Below are positions 15,685 to 22,801 of a stretch of DNA of 28,586 nucleotides, piece by piece. Made by a program: the position numbers and the translations under genes. Source of the DNA: UBA1738 sp045658645 (GTDB lineage: Bacteria > Bacillota > Clostridia > UBA1381); the NCBI GenBank assembly GCA_045658645.1, contig JAZOVJ010000027.1, positions 1-28,586 of the forward strand, given 5' to 3'. Every line of letters starts with the position of its first letter. Position 1 is the stretch's first letter. The notes under the pieces were generated by a model. The model had not been told where the DNA came from. It saw only the letters and a list, made by a program, of their open reading frames with translations, and searched no databases.

Positions 15685-16067
15685 CAGGTTTTTGTTATAT
15701 CGCAAACCGCAAAGCCAAGTTTATCTTTGGCATAGTCACAAATGGCTCTGACTGCAGTTTCTGTGTTTGATACTGTTCCTGTGATTATAAGAGTCCCGCT
15801 GAAACGGTCAACAAAACCAAGGTCGATATTTGAAGATTTCATAGCAATATCGGCCGCAATAACCGCAGTTTCCGCCGGCGACATTGTGATGATGCCGATG
15901 GATTCACGGTGGTAGTCTATTTCAGGGTTAAGCCCCAGCTTCTGATACAAAATATCGTCAGGACTGGCAATTATGTGGGCAAGTGTTATCTGTTTGCCCG
16001 GTACAAGTTCCTGTATAATTCGAAGCTTGTCTTTGCCGTCTTTTAAGATAGCATCTGTAATATCCAT
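15684..16067 (-). CDS. eutS: EutS/PduU-family bacterial microcompartment shell protein
   Basis: Circularly permuted BMC-domain protein forming hexameric shell tiles with a central beta-barrel plug. The 127-residue product matches EutS along its length: RIIQELVPGKQITLAHIIA near 18-36, ESIGIITMSPAETAVIAADIA, and LGFVDRFSGTLIITG in the second half. The start is the ATG at 16067, nine bases from AGGAG; a TTG at 16076 directly abuts that site and is rejected. It is first in a four-gene operon with its own promoter at 16101-16129. With no other shell protein in the window it cannot build a closed shell alone; partners must lie elsewhere, or it has another role. Confidence 0.92.
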   Translation of the reverse strand: MDITDAILKDGKDKLRIIQELVPGKQITLAHIIASPDDILYQKLGLNPEIDYHRESIGIITMSPAETAVIAADIAMKSSNIDLGFVDRFSGTLIITGTVSNTETAVRAICDYAKDKLGFAVCDITKT

Positions 16068-16100
16068 AGTAAACAACTCCTGTAACGTATAGTTAAGATA

Positions 16101-16129
16101 AGTATATCATAAAAAAAACAGAAAAGCAA
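16101..16129 (-). promoter_or_regulatory. Promoter of the eutS-eutP-ireB-phosphatase operon
   Basis: On the minus strand TTGCTT and TATACT are 17 bases apart. The -35 element lies inside the terminator stem of the upstream regulator gene. Confidence 0.7.
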
Positions 16130-16151
16130 TATCAAAGTTATTGCTTTTCTG
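16111..16151 (-). terminator. Terminator of the XRE-like regulator gene
   Basis: A 13-base stem (CAGAAAAGCAATA / TATTGCTTTTCTG, seven-base loop) followed on the minus strand by eight Ts. It overlaps the last codons of the regulator gene and the -35 box of the next operon. Confidence 0.9.
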
Positions 16152-16554
16152 CAAGTTTTCTGTCACTTTTATTTTTCAAAATCTTTTCTTTTTCACGCTT
16201 TTTGGTTTCTATAAGCTCTGTATTTATGGCATCGGTTACGTTTATTCTGCCAACAGGGTCAAGCTTTTTAAAAGCGTATAAAAGCACCTTTTCGTCACGG
16301 GATTTAAGCTTGTATGTGGGACGGAAAAATTCGTCCTTTGTATTCTTATACTGGCATAGATAGTCAAGAGATACGTCAAAGAACACCGCCAGCTTTATAA
16401 GGTCACGGATTTTGAAATGTTTTGTTCTGCCTTTTCGGTAGTTAACAAAATAATTGGGACTGATTTCGCAACACCCGGTGCAAACACGCTCGGATATGCC
16501 GTTTTTCTCAATTAAATGCTCAAGATTTAGGTATACAATTTCGTCTGTTGTCAT
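16138..16554 (-). CDS. XRE-like helix-turn-helix regulator
   Basis: The 138-residue product has a helix-turn-helix-like N-terminal half (LIEKNGISERVCTGCCEISPNY given in part; then KHFKIRDLIKLAVFFDVSLDYL), the layout of Cro/CI-type repressors in which the third helix is followed by a domain-typical FFDVSLDYL. The second half is charged and lysine-rich with no recognised domain. The cysteine cluster CTGCC in the recognition region is unusual and could respond to metal or redox, but this is speculation. The ATG at 16554 is preceded by GGGGTG at six bases. It sits directly upstream of, and in the same direction as, the EutS operon, so that operon is one candidate target. Confidence 0.7.
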   Translation of the reverse strand: MTTDEIVYLNLEHLIEKNGISERVCTGCCEISPNYFVNYRKGRTKHFKIRDLIKLAVFFDVSLDYLCQYKNTKDEFFRPTYKLKSRDEKVLLYAFKKLDPVGRINVTDAINTELIETKKREKEKILKNKSDRKLAEKQ

Positions 16555-16612
16555 TAAAATCACCCCACAAGGTGAATTTTAACATAAAGAATCTGTAGCT
16601 GTTGTGCCTGTA

Positions 16613-16679
16613 TAAGTGCAACGATATTAGAAAATAAAACTATAATAAAGCCAAGAGTTTTGTTCTACTTTAAGTGCAA
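16613..16679. promoter_or_regulatory. Repeated 9-mer between divergent regulator genes, possible operator
   Basis: TAAGTGCAA occurs at 16613-16621 and again at 16671-16679, flanking a TATAAT at 16641-16646. The second copy touches the ribosome-binding site of the rightward gene. Two identical sites in a 137-base divergent gap suggest a regulator binding site; not proven. Confidence 0.4.
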
Positions 16680-16691
16680 AGGATTGATTTT

Positions 16692-16931
16692 ATGAATAGA
16701 CAAATAGAAAAAGAAATTGGAAATAATATTAGAAAAATCAGGGAAAGTATGGGAATGACACAAGAAAAGCTTTCCACTAAATTACAGCTATCCGGTTGTG
16801 ATATAACGAGAAGTGCTGTTGCAAAGATAGAGGTGGGTCAAAGACACTTATATCCTGACGAAATTATTTTAATAAAGGAGATATTGGGTACAGATTTTGA
16901 TTCAATATTTTATGGAATTTCCAATAAGTAA
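16692..16931 (+). CDS. XRE-family helix-turn-helix protein
   Basis: The 79-residue product is essentially one Cro/CI-type domain: GNNIRKIRESMGMTQEKLS, then ITRSAVAKIEVGQRHLYPDEI, with the recognition helix around residues 45-60. It has no effector domain. AAAGGA lies eight bases before the ATG at 16692; a GTG at 16674 is too early. It is divergent from the other regulator gene, with shared intergenic repeats, so cross-regulation or autoregulation is plausible. Target genes are unknown. Confidence 0.82.
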   Translation: MNRQIEKEIGNNIRKIRESMGMTQEKLSTKLQLSGCDITRSAVAKIEVGQRHLYPDEIILIKEILGTDFDSIFYGISNK

Positions 16932-16950
16932 ACCTCATTTATGCGAAATA

Positions 16951-16980
16951 AAAAAGCATACCACCTGGTATGCTTTTTTT
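16951..16980 (+). terminator. Terminator after the small XRE gene
   Basis: AGCATACCA / TGGTATGCT with a two-base loop, A-run before and seven Ts after. Confidence 0.92.
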
Positions 16981-17014
16981 GGTGCCGGTGTTCATAACGT
17001 GTTAAAATATAAGC

Positions 17015-17095
17015 TCACAAAAAGTTGGTAGCGACAGTAAGTCGTCGTGAGGGCGTTTACAACCGAACAGACGAGCCGAGCGTGACTTTTTGTGA
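17015..17095. repeat. Widely spaced inverted repeat in a GC-richer intergenic stretch
   Basis: TCACAAAAAGT (17015-17025) is the exact inverse of ACTTTTTGTGA (17085-17095). Between them lies GC-richer sequence than the surroundings with smaller complementary pieces such as CGAC/GTCG. No open reading frame on either strand looks real. It may be a small repeat element or a structured RNA; function unknown. Confidence 0.45.
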
Positions 17096-17136
17096 AAGAG
17101 GAGAAGCAAGGAAGCGGGCGGATGACTTTTTTTGCA

Positions 17137-17171
17137 TAAAAAAGTCGAAGCAAAGTTTGCTTTGCTTCGAC
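17137..17171 (-). terminator. Terminator of the tRNA transcript
   Basis: Twelve-base stem (GTCGAAGCAAAG / CTTTGCTTCGAC, loop of four) followed on the minus strand by TTTTTT. It lies two bases beyond the CCA end of tRNA-Gln. Confidence 0.92.
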
Positions 17172-17172
17172 G

Positions 17173-17246
17173 TGGCAGCGGGAACAGGATTCGAACCCGT
17201 ACAGAGTGAGTCAGAGTCACTAGTGCTACCATTACACCATCCCGCT
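17173..17246 (-). tRNA. tRNA-Gln, anticodon CTG
   Basis: A complete cloverleaf on the minus strand: acceptor AGCGGGA pairs with TCCCGCT, D arm contains GGTGTAATGGTAGCAC, anticodon stem AGTGA/TCACT encloses loop CTCTGAC (anticodon CTG, reads CAG), and the T arm contains GGGTTCGAATCC. The 3' CCA is encoded. Cotranscribed with tRNA-Leu upstream. Confidence 0.93.
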
Positions 17247-17255
17247 ATATTCACT

Positions 17256-17340
17256 TGGTGCGAGGGACGAGACTTGAACTCGCAAGGTATGAACCACACG
17301 CCCCTCAAACGTGCGCGACTGCGGATTCCGCCACCCTCGC
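17256..17340 (-). tRNA. tRNA-Leu, anticodon GAG
   Basis: Class II tRNA of 85 bases on the minus strand with a long variable arm. Acceptor GCGAGGG pairs with CCCTCGC, anticodon stem CACGT/GCGTG encloses loop TTGAGGG (anticodon GAG, reads CUC and CUU), and the T arm contains AGTTCAAGTCT. CCA is encoded. Nine bases separate it from tRNA-Gln. Confidence 0.93.
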
Positions 17341-17357
17341 CCATTCACAACTTCACC

Positions 17358-17386
17358 ATTATAGCAAACTTTTTTTGGTTTGTCAA
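17358..17386 (-). promoter_or_regulatory. Promoter of the tRNA-Leu/tRNA-Gln unit
   Basis: TTGACA, 17 bases, TATAAT on the minus strand, 17 bases upstream of tRNA-Leu. A full consensus match, fitting a stable RNA promoter. Confidence 0.9.
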
Positions 17387-17478
17387 CTATTTTTTAGAAA
17401 AAATCCAGTTTATTTTATTTGACCGCACAAGTGGGGCAGGTACTTTTGCCAGACCTTGCTAAATAGATAGCATAATTA

Positions 17479-17507
17479 TTGACTTTTTTCTTTATATATG
17501 ATAGAAT
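17479..17507 (+). promoter_or_regulatory. Promoter of the CNNM gene leader
   Basis: TTGACT, 17 bases, TAGAAT. Transcription from about 17514 would give a leader of some 190 bases before the CNNM start codon, including a short frame and a strong hairpin. Confidence 0.7.
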
Positions 17508-17539
17508 ATCCTCGTAAAAAAACGTAAGGAAAGTGAAAA

Positions 17540-17656
17540 ATGGAAGCGGACGAAGATAACGCGAACAATTTTAATAACATGAAATTAAAAGCATACCTAC
17601 GAATTGTGGAAATGATGCGTAGGTGTGCTTTTGTGCGTTTTAAATTACTGATATAA
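17540..17656 (+). CDS. Possible 38-residue leader peptide
   Basis: An ATG with AAGGA nine bases upstream opens a 38-codon frame starting MEADEDNANNF and ending VRFKLLI, just downstream of the promoter and 49 bases before the next gene. The second half of the frame lies over a 15-base hairpin stem, which limits codon choice and suggests the DNA is kept for RNA structure. No family is recognised. It may be a leader peptide for attenuation or may not be translated at all. Confidence 0.3.
   Translation: MEADEDNANNFNNMKLKAYLRIVEMMRRCAFVRFKLLI
17587..17632 (+). promoter_or_regulatory. Strong hairpin in the CNNM leader (possible attenuator)
   Basis: AAAAGCATACCTACG pairs with CGTAGGTGTGCTTTT (15 pairs with one G-U) around a 16-base loop, then GTGCGTTTT. 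Its base is like the terminators elsewhere in the window, and its first 11 bases (AAAAGCATACC) repeat those of the terminator at 16951-16980. It lies 74 bases upstream of the CNNM start codon, so it may act as an attenuator. The rest of 17387-17705 shows no other clear feature. Confidence 0.6.
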
Positions 17657-17705
17657 CGAAAAGATAGTGGTATTTTAAGTACGGCAAGATTTAAAGGAGA
17701 TAAAA

Positions 17706-18944
17706 ATGACAACTAAAATTATACTTATAGCCATAACGGTTATATTCTCGGCGTACTTTTCTGCAACAGAAACAGCCTTTTCATCTCTTAACAAAACAAG
17801 GCTTAAGGCAATGGCGGAAAAGGGAAACAAGAGAGCGCAAAAAACACTTAGATTGGCAGAAAACTATGACAAGCTGATTTCTACAATCCTGGTTGGAAAC
17901 AACATAGTGAACATCGCGTGTGCATCAATCGGCACAATGCTTTTTGTGGAGATTATGGGCGAACAGTCAGGACCTGCAATTTCTACTCTTGTTATAACAA
18001 TTATTGTTTTGATTTTTGGTGAAATAACACCAAAGAGTATTGCAAAAGATATTCCTGAGCGATTTGCAATGTTTGCAACACCGCTTATCAGTGTTTTGAT
18101 TTTCGTTCTGACACCTGTTAATTATCTGTTCAGCCAGTGGAAAAAGCTTGCATCAAAAATAATCAAGGACGATGAAGATGCAAAAATGTCACAGGAAGAA
18201 CTTTTGATGATAGTTGACGAAGTAACGGAAGAAGGGAGCCTTGACGATGACGAGGGCGACCTCATCAAAAACGCTATTGAGTTTGCAGAGCAGGAAGCAA
18301 GGGACATTCTTACGCACCGAGTAGACCTTGAAGCCGTTGCTATTGACGAAGAAAAAGAGGAAATTGCAAAGCTGTTCACAAAGACAAAGCTATCAAGACT
18401 TTTGGTGTATGAAGAAAGCATCGACAACATTATCGGGGTCATTCACTTAAAAGACTTCTTCACCGAAAAGGGTATCACCAAAAAGCCGATAAAGGATATT
18501 ATGGCAACGCCTGTATTTGTTCAGGAGTACGAGAAAATCAATGACCTCCTGAAGCGCTTGCAGAAGAACAAGACACATATGGCGGTGGTAATTGACGAAT
18601 ACGGCGGAACTCTTGGTATTGTCACGATGGAAGATATTTTGGAGGAGCTTGTTGGCGAAATCTGGGACGAGTATGACGTTGTTGAGGAAGATTTCGTTGA
18701 AATCGGTGAAAATGTCTATGACGTTGACGGTTCTGCAAGCTTTGACGATTTCTGTGATTTCTTTGATATCGAAGAGGAAAGCGACAACGTTTCAGTCGGT
18801 GGCTGGGTTACAGAGCTTTTGGGAAAGCTTCCCGAAGTTGGAGATGCGGTTACATTTGAAAACCTTAAGCTTGTTGTAACCGAAGTGGATTCTCACAGGG
18901 TTGAAAATGTTGAGGTTACCCGTGAAGTATATACCGAAGAATAA
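17706..18944 (+). CDS. CNNM/CorC-type transporter-associated membrane protein (HlyC/CorC family)
   Basis: Membrane protein family linked to magnesium and other divalent-cation export or homeostasis. The 412-residue product has an N-terminal DUF21/CNNM domain: the re-entrant ATETAFSSLNKTRLKA near 20-35, ILVGNNIVNIA, and FGEITPKSIAKD, with about four hydrophobic segments up to residue 145. A CBS pair follows (DILTHRVDLEAVA; VIDEYGGTLGIVTMEDILEELVGEI given in part), then an acidic C-terminal CorC/HlyC domain with VGGWVTELLGKLPEVGD. AAAGGAGA lies five bases before the ATG. The hairpin leader suggests regulation at the RNA level. It is not a haemolysin despite older family names. Confidence 0.9.
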   Translation: MTTKIILIAITVIFSAYFSATETAFSSLNKTRLKAMAEKGNKRAQKTLRLAENYDKLISTILVGNNIVNIACASIGTMLFVEIMGEQSGPAISTLVITIIVLIFGEITPKSIAKDIPERFAMFATPLISVLIFVLTPVNYLFSQWKKLASKIIKDDEDAKMSQEELLMIVDEVTEEGSLDDDEGDLIKNAIEFAEQEARDILTHRVDLEAVAIDEEKEEIAKLFTKTKLSRLLVYEESIDNIIGVIHLKDFFTEKGITKKPIKDIMATPVFVQEYEKINDLLKRLQKNKTHMAVVIDEYGGTLGIVTMEDILEELVGEIWDEYDVVEEDFVEIGENVYDVDGSASFDDFCDFFDIEEESDNVSVGGWVTELLGKLPEVGDAVTFENLKLVVTEVDSHRVENVEVTREVYTEE

Positions 18945-18999
18945 ATCGGGATAAATTGGCAGGATAAAGACACAATAATAAGAAAAAGAGAGGAATTTT

Positions 19000-20436
19000 A
19001 TGAGCGTACTTTCAGGACTTACACCTTGTGAAGTCTTTAAATATTTTGAGGAAATAAGTGCTGTACCGCGTGGGTCGGGATATCGCGAGAAAATTGCGGA
19101 CTACTGCGAGAATTTTGCAAAAAGAAAGGGACTTTCGGTTTATCGTGACAGTGCAAATAATGTGGTGATTTTCAAAGAGGCGTCAAAAGGCTATGAAAAT
19201 GCCGAGCCGATTATCATTCAGGGGCATCTTGATATGGTGTGGCAAAAGGATGAAGACTGCCCGAAAGACCTCGAAAAAGAGGGACTTGACCTTTATATTG
19301 ACGATGATTTTATAAGTGCAAAAGGCACAACTCTTGGAGCGGATAACGGGATTGCGGTGGCGATGGCGATGGCAATTCTGGCGGACAACACACTTTCACA
19401 TCCGCCGATTGAGGCGGTGTTCACCAGCGATGAAGAAATCGGTATGCTTGGCGCAAAAGAGCTTGATACAAAAATCTTATCGGCGAAAAGAATGATTAAC
19501 GTTGACTCAGAAGAACCTGGGGTTATCACAGTATCCTGCGCCGGCGGAAGCGATTTCACTATGGTTATTCCATACAACGCAAAAACCGTAACCGGTGAAA
19601 AGGTGGTTATATCACTAAAGGGGTTAAAAGGCGGACATTCCGGTATAGAAATTGATTCGGGGAGAGTAAATGCCAACATTTTGGCAGGCAGAATTTTAGG
19701 TCATCTTGCAAAGAAGTATGACTTTGATATTGCACTGATAAACGGAGGAACGCGTGCCAATGCAATAGCAAACCTTTGCAGGATTGAGGTTGTTACGGAA
19801 AATGCGAAAGCTCTTGTGGCAGACGCAGAGGAATATATTGATTCAATAAAAACAGAAATTTTTGCAAAGGAAGAAAACTTTTCGGCAGAATTTGAAGTTC
19901 TGGAAAATAAGGAATATGATGTTTTGGGAGAAAAGGACAAGCTTATTTATGCTCTTTTGCTTTCGCCAAATGGTGTTCAGGAAATGAGCAGTGAGATTGA
20001 AAACCTTGTGGAAACATCATTAAACCTTGGAATTTTAGAAACCAGGCAAGATGAAATTTCTATGACCTTTGCACTTCGCAGCAGTAAGAAAACTGCACTT
20101 TTTGCGCTTTGTGAAAAGCTTGAGTTATTAGCCAAATGTCTTGGACTTTTTGCAAAAACATCGGGATTTTATCCGCCATGGGAATTTAAAAGAAATTCAG
20201 AAATGCAGGAGCTTTGCTCAAATGTCTATGAAGAAATGTTTGGGGAAAAACCAAAAATAGAGGCAATACACGCAGGTCTTGAATGTGCAGTTTTTGCCGG
20301 TGCAATAGACGGTCTTGACTGTATTTCTATCGGTCCAAGAGTACTGGATGCGCACACAACAAAGGAGCGTCTTAGCATTTCTTCAACTAAAGAAGTATAT
20401 GACTTACTCATTAATATTTTGAAGAATTGCAACTGA
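19000..20436 (+). CDS. pepD: Aminoacyl-histidine dipeptidase (PepD, peptidase M20C)
   Basis: Cytosolic metallodipeptidase with broad Xaa-His and other dipeptide specificity. The 478-residue product has the di-zinc M20 layout: GHLDMVWQ (His76, Asp78), GADNGIA (bridging Asp115), DEEIGMLGA (Glu145, Glu146), NVDSEE (Asp169) and a late His in AIHAGLECAVF. The lid domain contains LKGGHSGIEI, the signature of the M20C group. AGAGGAA lies six bases before the ATG. No terminator follows; the OPT transporter gene begins 119 bases later behind its own promoter, which fits a peptide uptake and cleavage pathway. Confidence 0.95.
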   Translation: MSVLSGLTPCEVFKYFEEISAVPRGSGYREKIADYCENFAKRKGLSVYRDSANNVVIFKEASKGYENAEPIIIQGHLDMVWQKDEDCPKDLEKEGLDLYIDDDFISAKGTTLGADNGIAVAMAMAILADNTLSHPPIEAVFTSDEEIGMLGAKELDTKILSAKRMINVDSEEPGVITVSCAGGSDFTMVIPYNAKTVTGEKVVISLKGLKGGHSGIEIDSGRVNANILAGRILGHLAKKYDFDIALINGGTRANAIANLCRIEVVTENAKALVADAEEYIDSIKTEIFAKEENFSAEFEVLENKEYDVLGEKDKLIYALLLSPNGVQEMSSEIENLVETSLNLGILETRQDEISMTFALRSSKKTALFALCEKLELLAKCLGLFAKTSGFYPPWEFKRNSEMQELCSNVYEEMFGEKPKIEAIHAGLECAVFAGAIDGLDCISIGPRVLDAHTTKERLSISSTKEVYDLLINILKNCN

Positions 20437-20444
20437 TAAAAGTG

Positions 20445-20473
20445 TTGCAAAAAGCACGGGTTTATGATACAAT
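20445..20473 (+). promoter_or_regulatory. Promoter of the OPT transporter gene
   Basis: TTGCAA, 17 bases, TACAAT, just after the pepD stop. The leader has a GCCGCAA/TTGTGGC hairpin (20521-20541) ending six bases before the ribosome-binding site, which might affect translation. Confidence 0.7.
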
Positions 20474-20555
20474 AAAACTTGGCGTGAATGAGAAAACTCG
20501 TTTATAACAAAAAGAAAAAAGCCGCAAGGTCAAGTTGTGGCGGAATGGAGAATTT

Positions 20556-22457
20556 ATGGAAAACAAAGAATTTAAGCCGTATGTACCGGCGGAAAAGGTA
20601 ACACCGGAGTTTACCTTTACATCAATCGTGATGGGTATAATCCTTGCGGTTGTGTTTGGTGCTGCCAATGCTTACCTTGGTCTTAAGGTAGGAATGACGG
20701 TTTCTGCATCAATACCGGCAGCGGTTATTTCGATGGGAGTTATACGTGTTTTGATGCGTAAAAACTCAATTCTTGAAAGTAACGTAGTGCAGACAGTAGG
20801 TTCTGCCGGTGAGTCACTGGCAGCAGGCGCAATTTTCACATTGCCGGCACTTTTCCTTTGGGCTTCTGAAGGAGTTATGGACAAGCCGTCAATACTGGAA
20901 ATAACATTGATTGCGCTTTTAGGCGGACTTTTGGGTGTATTCTTTATGGTGCCCCTTCGTAATGCGCTTATTGTAAAGGAACACGGAACTCTTCCTTACC
21001 CTGAAGGAACTGCCTGTGCGGAAGTTCTTTTAGCCGGTGAAGAGGGCGGTGCTAATGCATCAACTGTATTTGCAGGTATGGGTTTTGCGGCACTATTCAA
21101 GTTCATAATTGACGGACTTAAGGTTGTGGCAGGCGAAATTTCATATACATTCAAAGGCTTTGCAGGAACAATCGGAACTCAGGTTTATCCGGCGGTAATG
21201 AGCGTTGGTTACATCTGTGGTGCAAGAATTTCATCATATATGTTTGCCGGCGGTGTTTTGAGCTGGATGGTTATTATTCCACTAATCGTTCTTTTCGGTG
21301 CTGACACAGTTATGTATCCGGGAACTGCACCAATCGGTCAAATGTTCGCAGAGGGCGGTGCAAGCGCAATATGGAGCTCATATATCCGTTATGTCGGAGC
21401 GGGTGCTTTGGCTGCAGGCGGTATCATAAGCCTTATAAAGTCACTTCCGCTAATCGTTAAGACATTCAGCGGAGCATTAAAGAGCATTTCTGCATCAGGT
21501 GCAGCATCAAATACACGTACAGAAAAAGACATCAGCTTGAAGGTTGTGCTTCTTTCAATTCTTGTATTGACAATCCTTATATGGCTTGTTCCGGCTATTC
21601 CGGTAAGCCCGTTGGGTGCAGTTATAGTAGTCGTTTTCGGTTTCTTCTTTGCAACAGTATCATCAAGAATGGTTGGTCTTGTTGGAAGCAGTAACAACCC
21701 TGTTTCAGGTATGGCTATCGCGACACTTCTTATTGCAACATTCATTTTGAAGCTGACAGGCGAAGCCGGTGCAACAGGAATGAAGAGTGCAATTGCAATT
21801 GGTTCAATTATCTGTATCGTATCTGCTATCGCAGGTGATACATCACAAGACTTGAAGACAGGCTTCCTGTTAGGTGCAACACCAAAGAAACAGCAGTTTG
21901 GTGAAATCTTAGGTGTTGTAGCTGCAGCATTTGCTATCGGCGGAACACTTTATCTTTTAGATGCTGCATGGGGATTTGGTTCAGATGAACTTGGTGCACC
22001 GCAGGCATCACTTATGAAGCTTATCGTTGAAGGTGTTATGGGCGGAAATCTGCCTTGGGCACTTGTATTTGTAGGTGCTGTAATTGCAGTTGTTGTTGAA
22101 CTTATCGGTATTCCGGTACTTCCGTTTGCAATCGGAACATACCTTCCTGTTCAGCTTAACGCGTGTATTATGGTTGGCGGTCTTGTAAGACTGGCACTTG
22201 ACAAGCTTAAGAAGAAGGAAGAAGAAAAGAAGGAAATCGTAAATGACGGTATCCTGTTCTGTTCCGGTATGATTGCAGGCGAAGGTCTGGTTGGTATCCT
22301 GCTTGCACTATTTGCAGTATTCGGTATCGACAAGGCTATCGATTTGTCAGGTAAGCTTGGTATTTCAGGTGCAGTTTCAAACATCGGCGGATTGCTACTG
22401 TTTGCAATAATTATTCTTACAACTCTTAAGTTTTCGCTTTGGAGAAAAAGAAAGTAA
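20556..22457 (+). CDS. OPT-family oligopeptide transporter
   Basis: Proton-coupled importer of small peptides or peptide-metal complexes in the cytoplasmic membrane. The 633-residue product is mostly hydrophobic with about 14 to 16 membrane segments and carries bacterial OPT motifs: NAYLGLKVGMTVSASIPAA near the N-terminus, LPYPEGTACAEVLLAGE, NPVSGMAIATLL, and AGDTSQDLKTGFLLGATP. A lysine and glutamate run (LKKKEEEKKE) forms a cytosolic loop near residue 555. GGAG at 20547-20550 sits five bases before the ATG at 20556; a TTG at 20535 is rejected. A PqqD-like gene follows after 3 bases. Confidence 0.93.
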   Translation: MENKEFKPYVPAEKVTPEFTFTSIVMGIILAVVFGAANAYLGLKVGMTVSASIPAAVISMGVIRVLMRKNSILESNVVQTVGSAGESLAAGAIFTLPALFLWASEGVMDKPSILEITLIALLGGLLGVFFMVPLRNALIVKEHGTLPYPEGTACAEVLLAGEEGGANASTVFAGMGFAALFKFIIDGLKVVAGEISYTFKGFAGTIGTQVYPAVMSVGYICGARISSYMFAGGVLSWMVIIPLIVLFGADTVMYPGTAPIGQMFAEGGASAIWSSYIRYVGAGALAAGGIISLIKSLPLIVKTFSGALKSISASGAASNTRTEKDISLKVVLLSILVLTILIWLVPAIPVSPLGAVIVVVFGFFFATVSSRMVGLVGSSNNPVSGMAIATLLIATFILKLTGEAGATGMKSAIAIGSIICIVSAIAGDTSQDLKTGFLLGATPKKQQFGEILGVVAAAFAIGGTLYLLDAAWGFGSDELGAPQASLMKLIVEGVMGGNLPWALVFVGAVIAVVVELIGIPVLPFAIGTYLPVQLNACIMVGGLVRLALDKLKKKEEEKKEIVNDGILFCSGMIAGEGLVGILLALFAVFGIDKAIDLSGKLGISGAVSNIGGLLLFAIIILTTLKFSLWRKRK

Positions 22458-22460
22458 GCT

Positions 22461-22796
22461 ATGAAAAAAGAAGAGAATTATCTTGAAAAAGTCCCTGTAA
22501 AAGGCAATTTTGAGTGGAATAAGGACGATGACGGAATTGTTACACTTCAAATTGAAAACAAGGGGATATTTAATAAAATTGCCCAGATACTTTTTAAAAA
22601 GCCGAGAATAAGCTACGTTCATCTTGATAAGATGGGAAGCTTTATCTGGCCGATTATTGACGGAGAGAAGTCTATTTTAGAGATTTCCGAGGCTGTTGAT
22701 AATGAGTTTGGGGAAGAGGCAAAGCCACTTTATGAAAGATTGGCAAAGTATTTCCAGATACTTGCAAGCTATGGCTTTGTGACATTTCAAAAGTAA
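22461..22796 (+). CDS. PqqD-like protein
   Basis: PqqD-type domains bind leader peptides and deliver them to radical-SAM or other modifying enzymes. The 111-residue product has an N-terminal strand region and a C-terminal PqqD-like core with LDKMGSFIWPIIDGEKSILEI and FGEEAKPLYERLAKYFQIL, where the W..IDG.ksi.EI pattern is typical. No precursor peptide or radical-SAM enzyme is nearby. It lies 3 bases after the OPT gene and is surely cotranscribed, so it probably helps that transporter or an unlinked modification system; the role is unknown. No membrane segment. Confidence 0.75.
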   Translation: MKKEENYLEKVPVKGNFEWNKDDDGIVTLQIENKGIFNKIAQILFKKPRISYVHLDKMGSFIWPIIDGEKSILEISEAVDNEFGEEAKPLYERLAKYFQILASYGFVTFQK

Positions 22797-22801
22797 TAAA
22801 A

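Noticed and set aside
14203..16067. Complete ethanolamine or propanediol utilisation locus
   Set aside because: Only EutS-type and EutP-type proteins are present; no ammonia-lyase, dehydratase, aldehyde dehydrogenase or other shell genes are in the window.
17002..17462. Open frames over the tRNA genes on both strands, including one with a GTGFEPV-like string
   Set aside because: They are translations of tRNA sequence and its complement, a common source of false proteins; two full cloverleafs with promoter and terminator explain the DNA.
17508..17705. M-box magnesium riboswitch ahead of the CNNM gene
   Set aside because: The leader is too short and contains one long hairpin in place of the multi-helix M-box layout; I kept only the hairpin as an attenuator candidate.
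20226..22384. Minus-strand frames inside pepD and the OPT gene
   Set aside because: Antisense of well-recognised genes; serine-rich and low complexity, as expected for shadows.
22395..22622. 75-codon minus-strand frame over the OPT/PqqD junction
   Set aside because: Antisense to two well-supported genes with no start signal.
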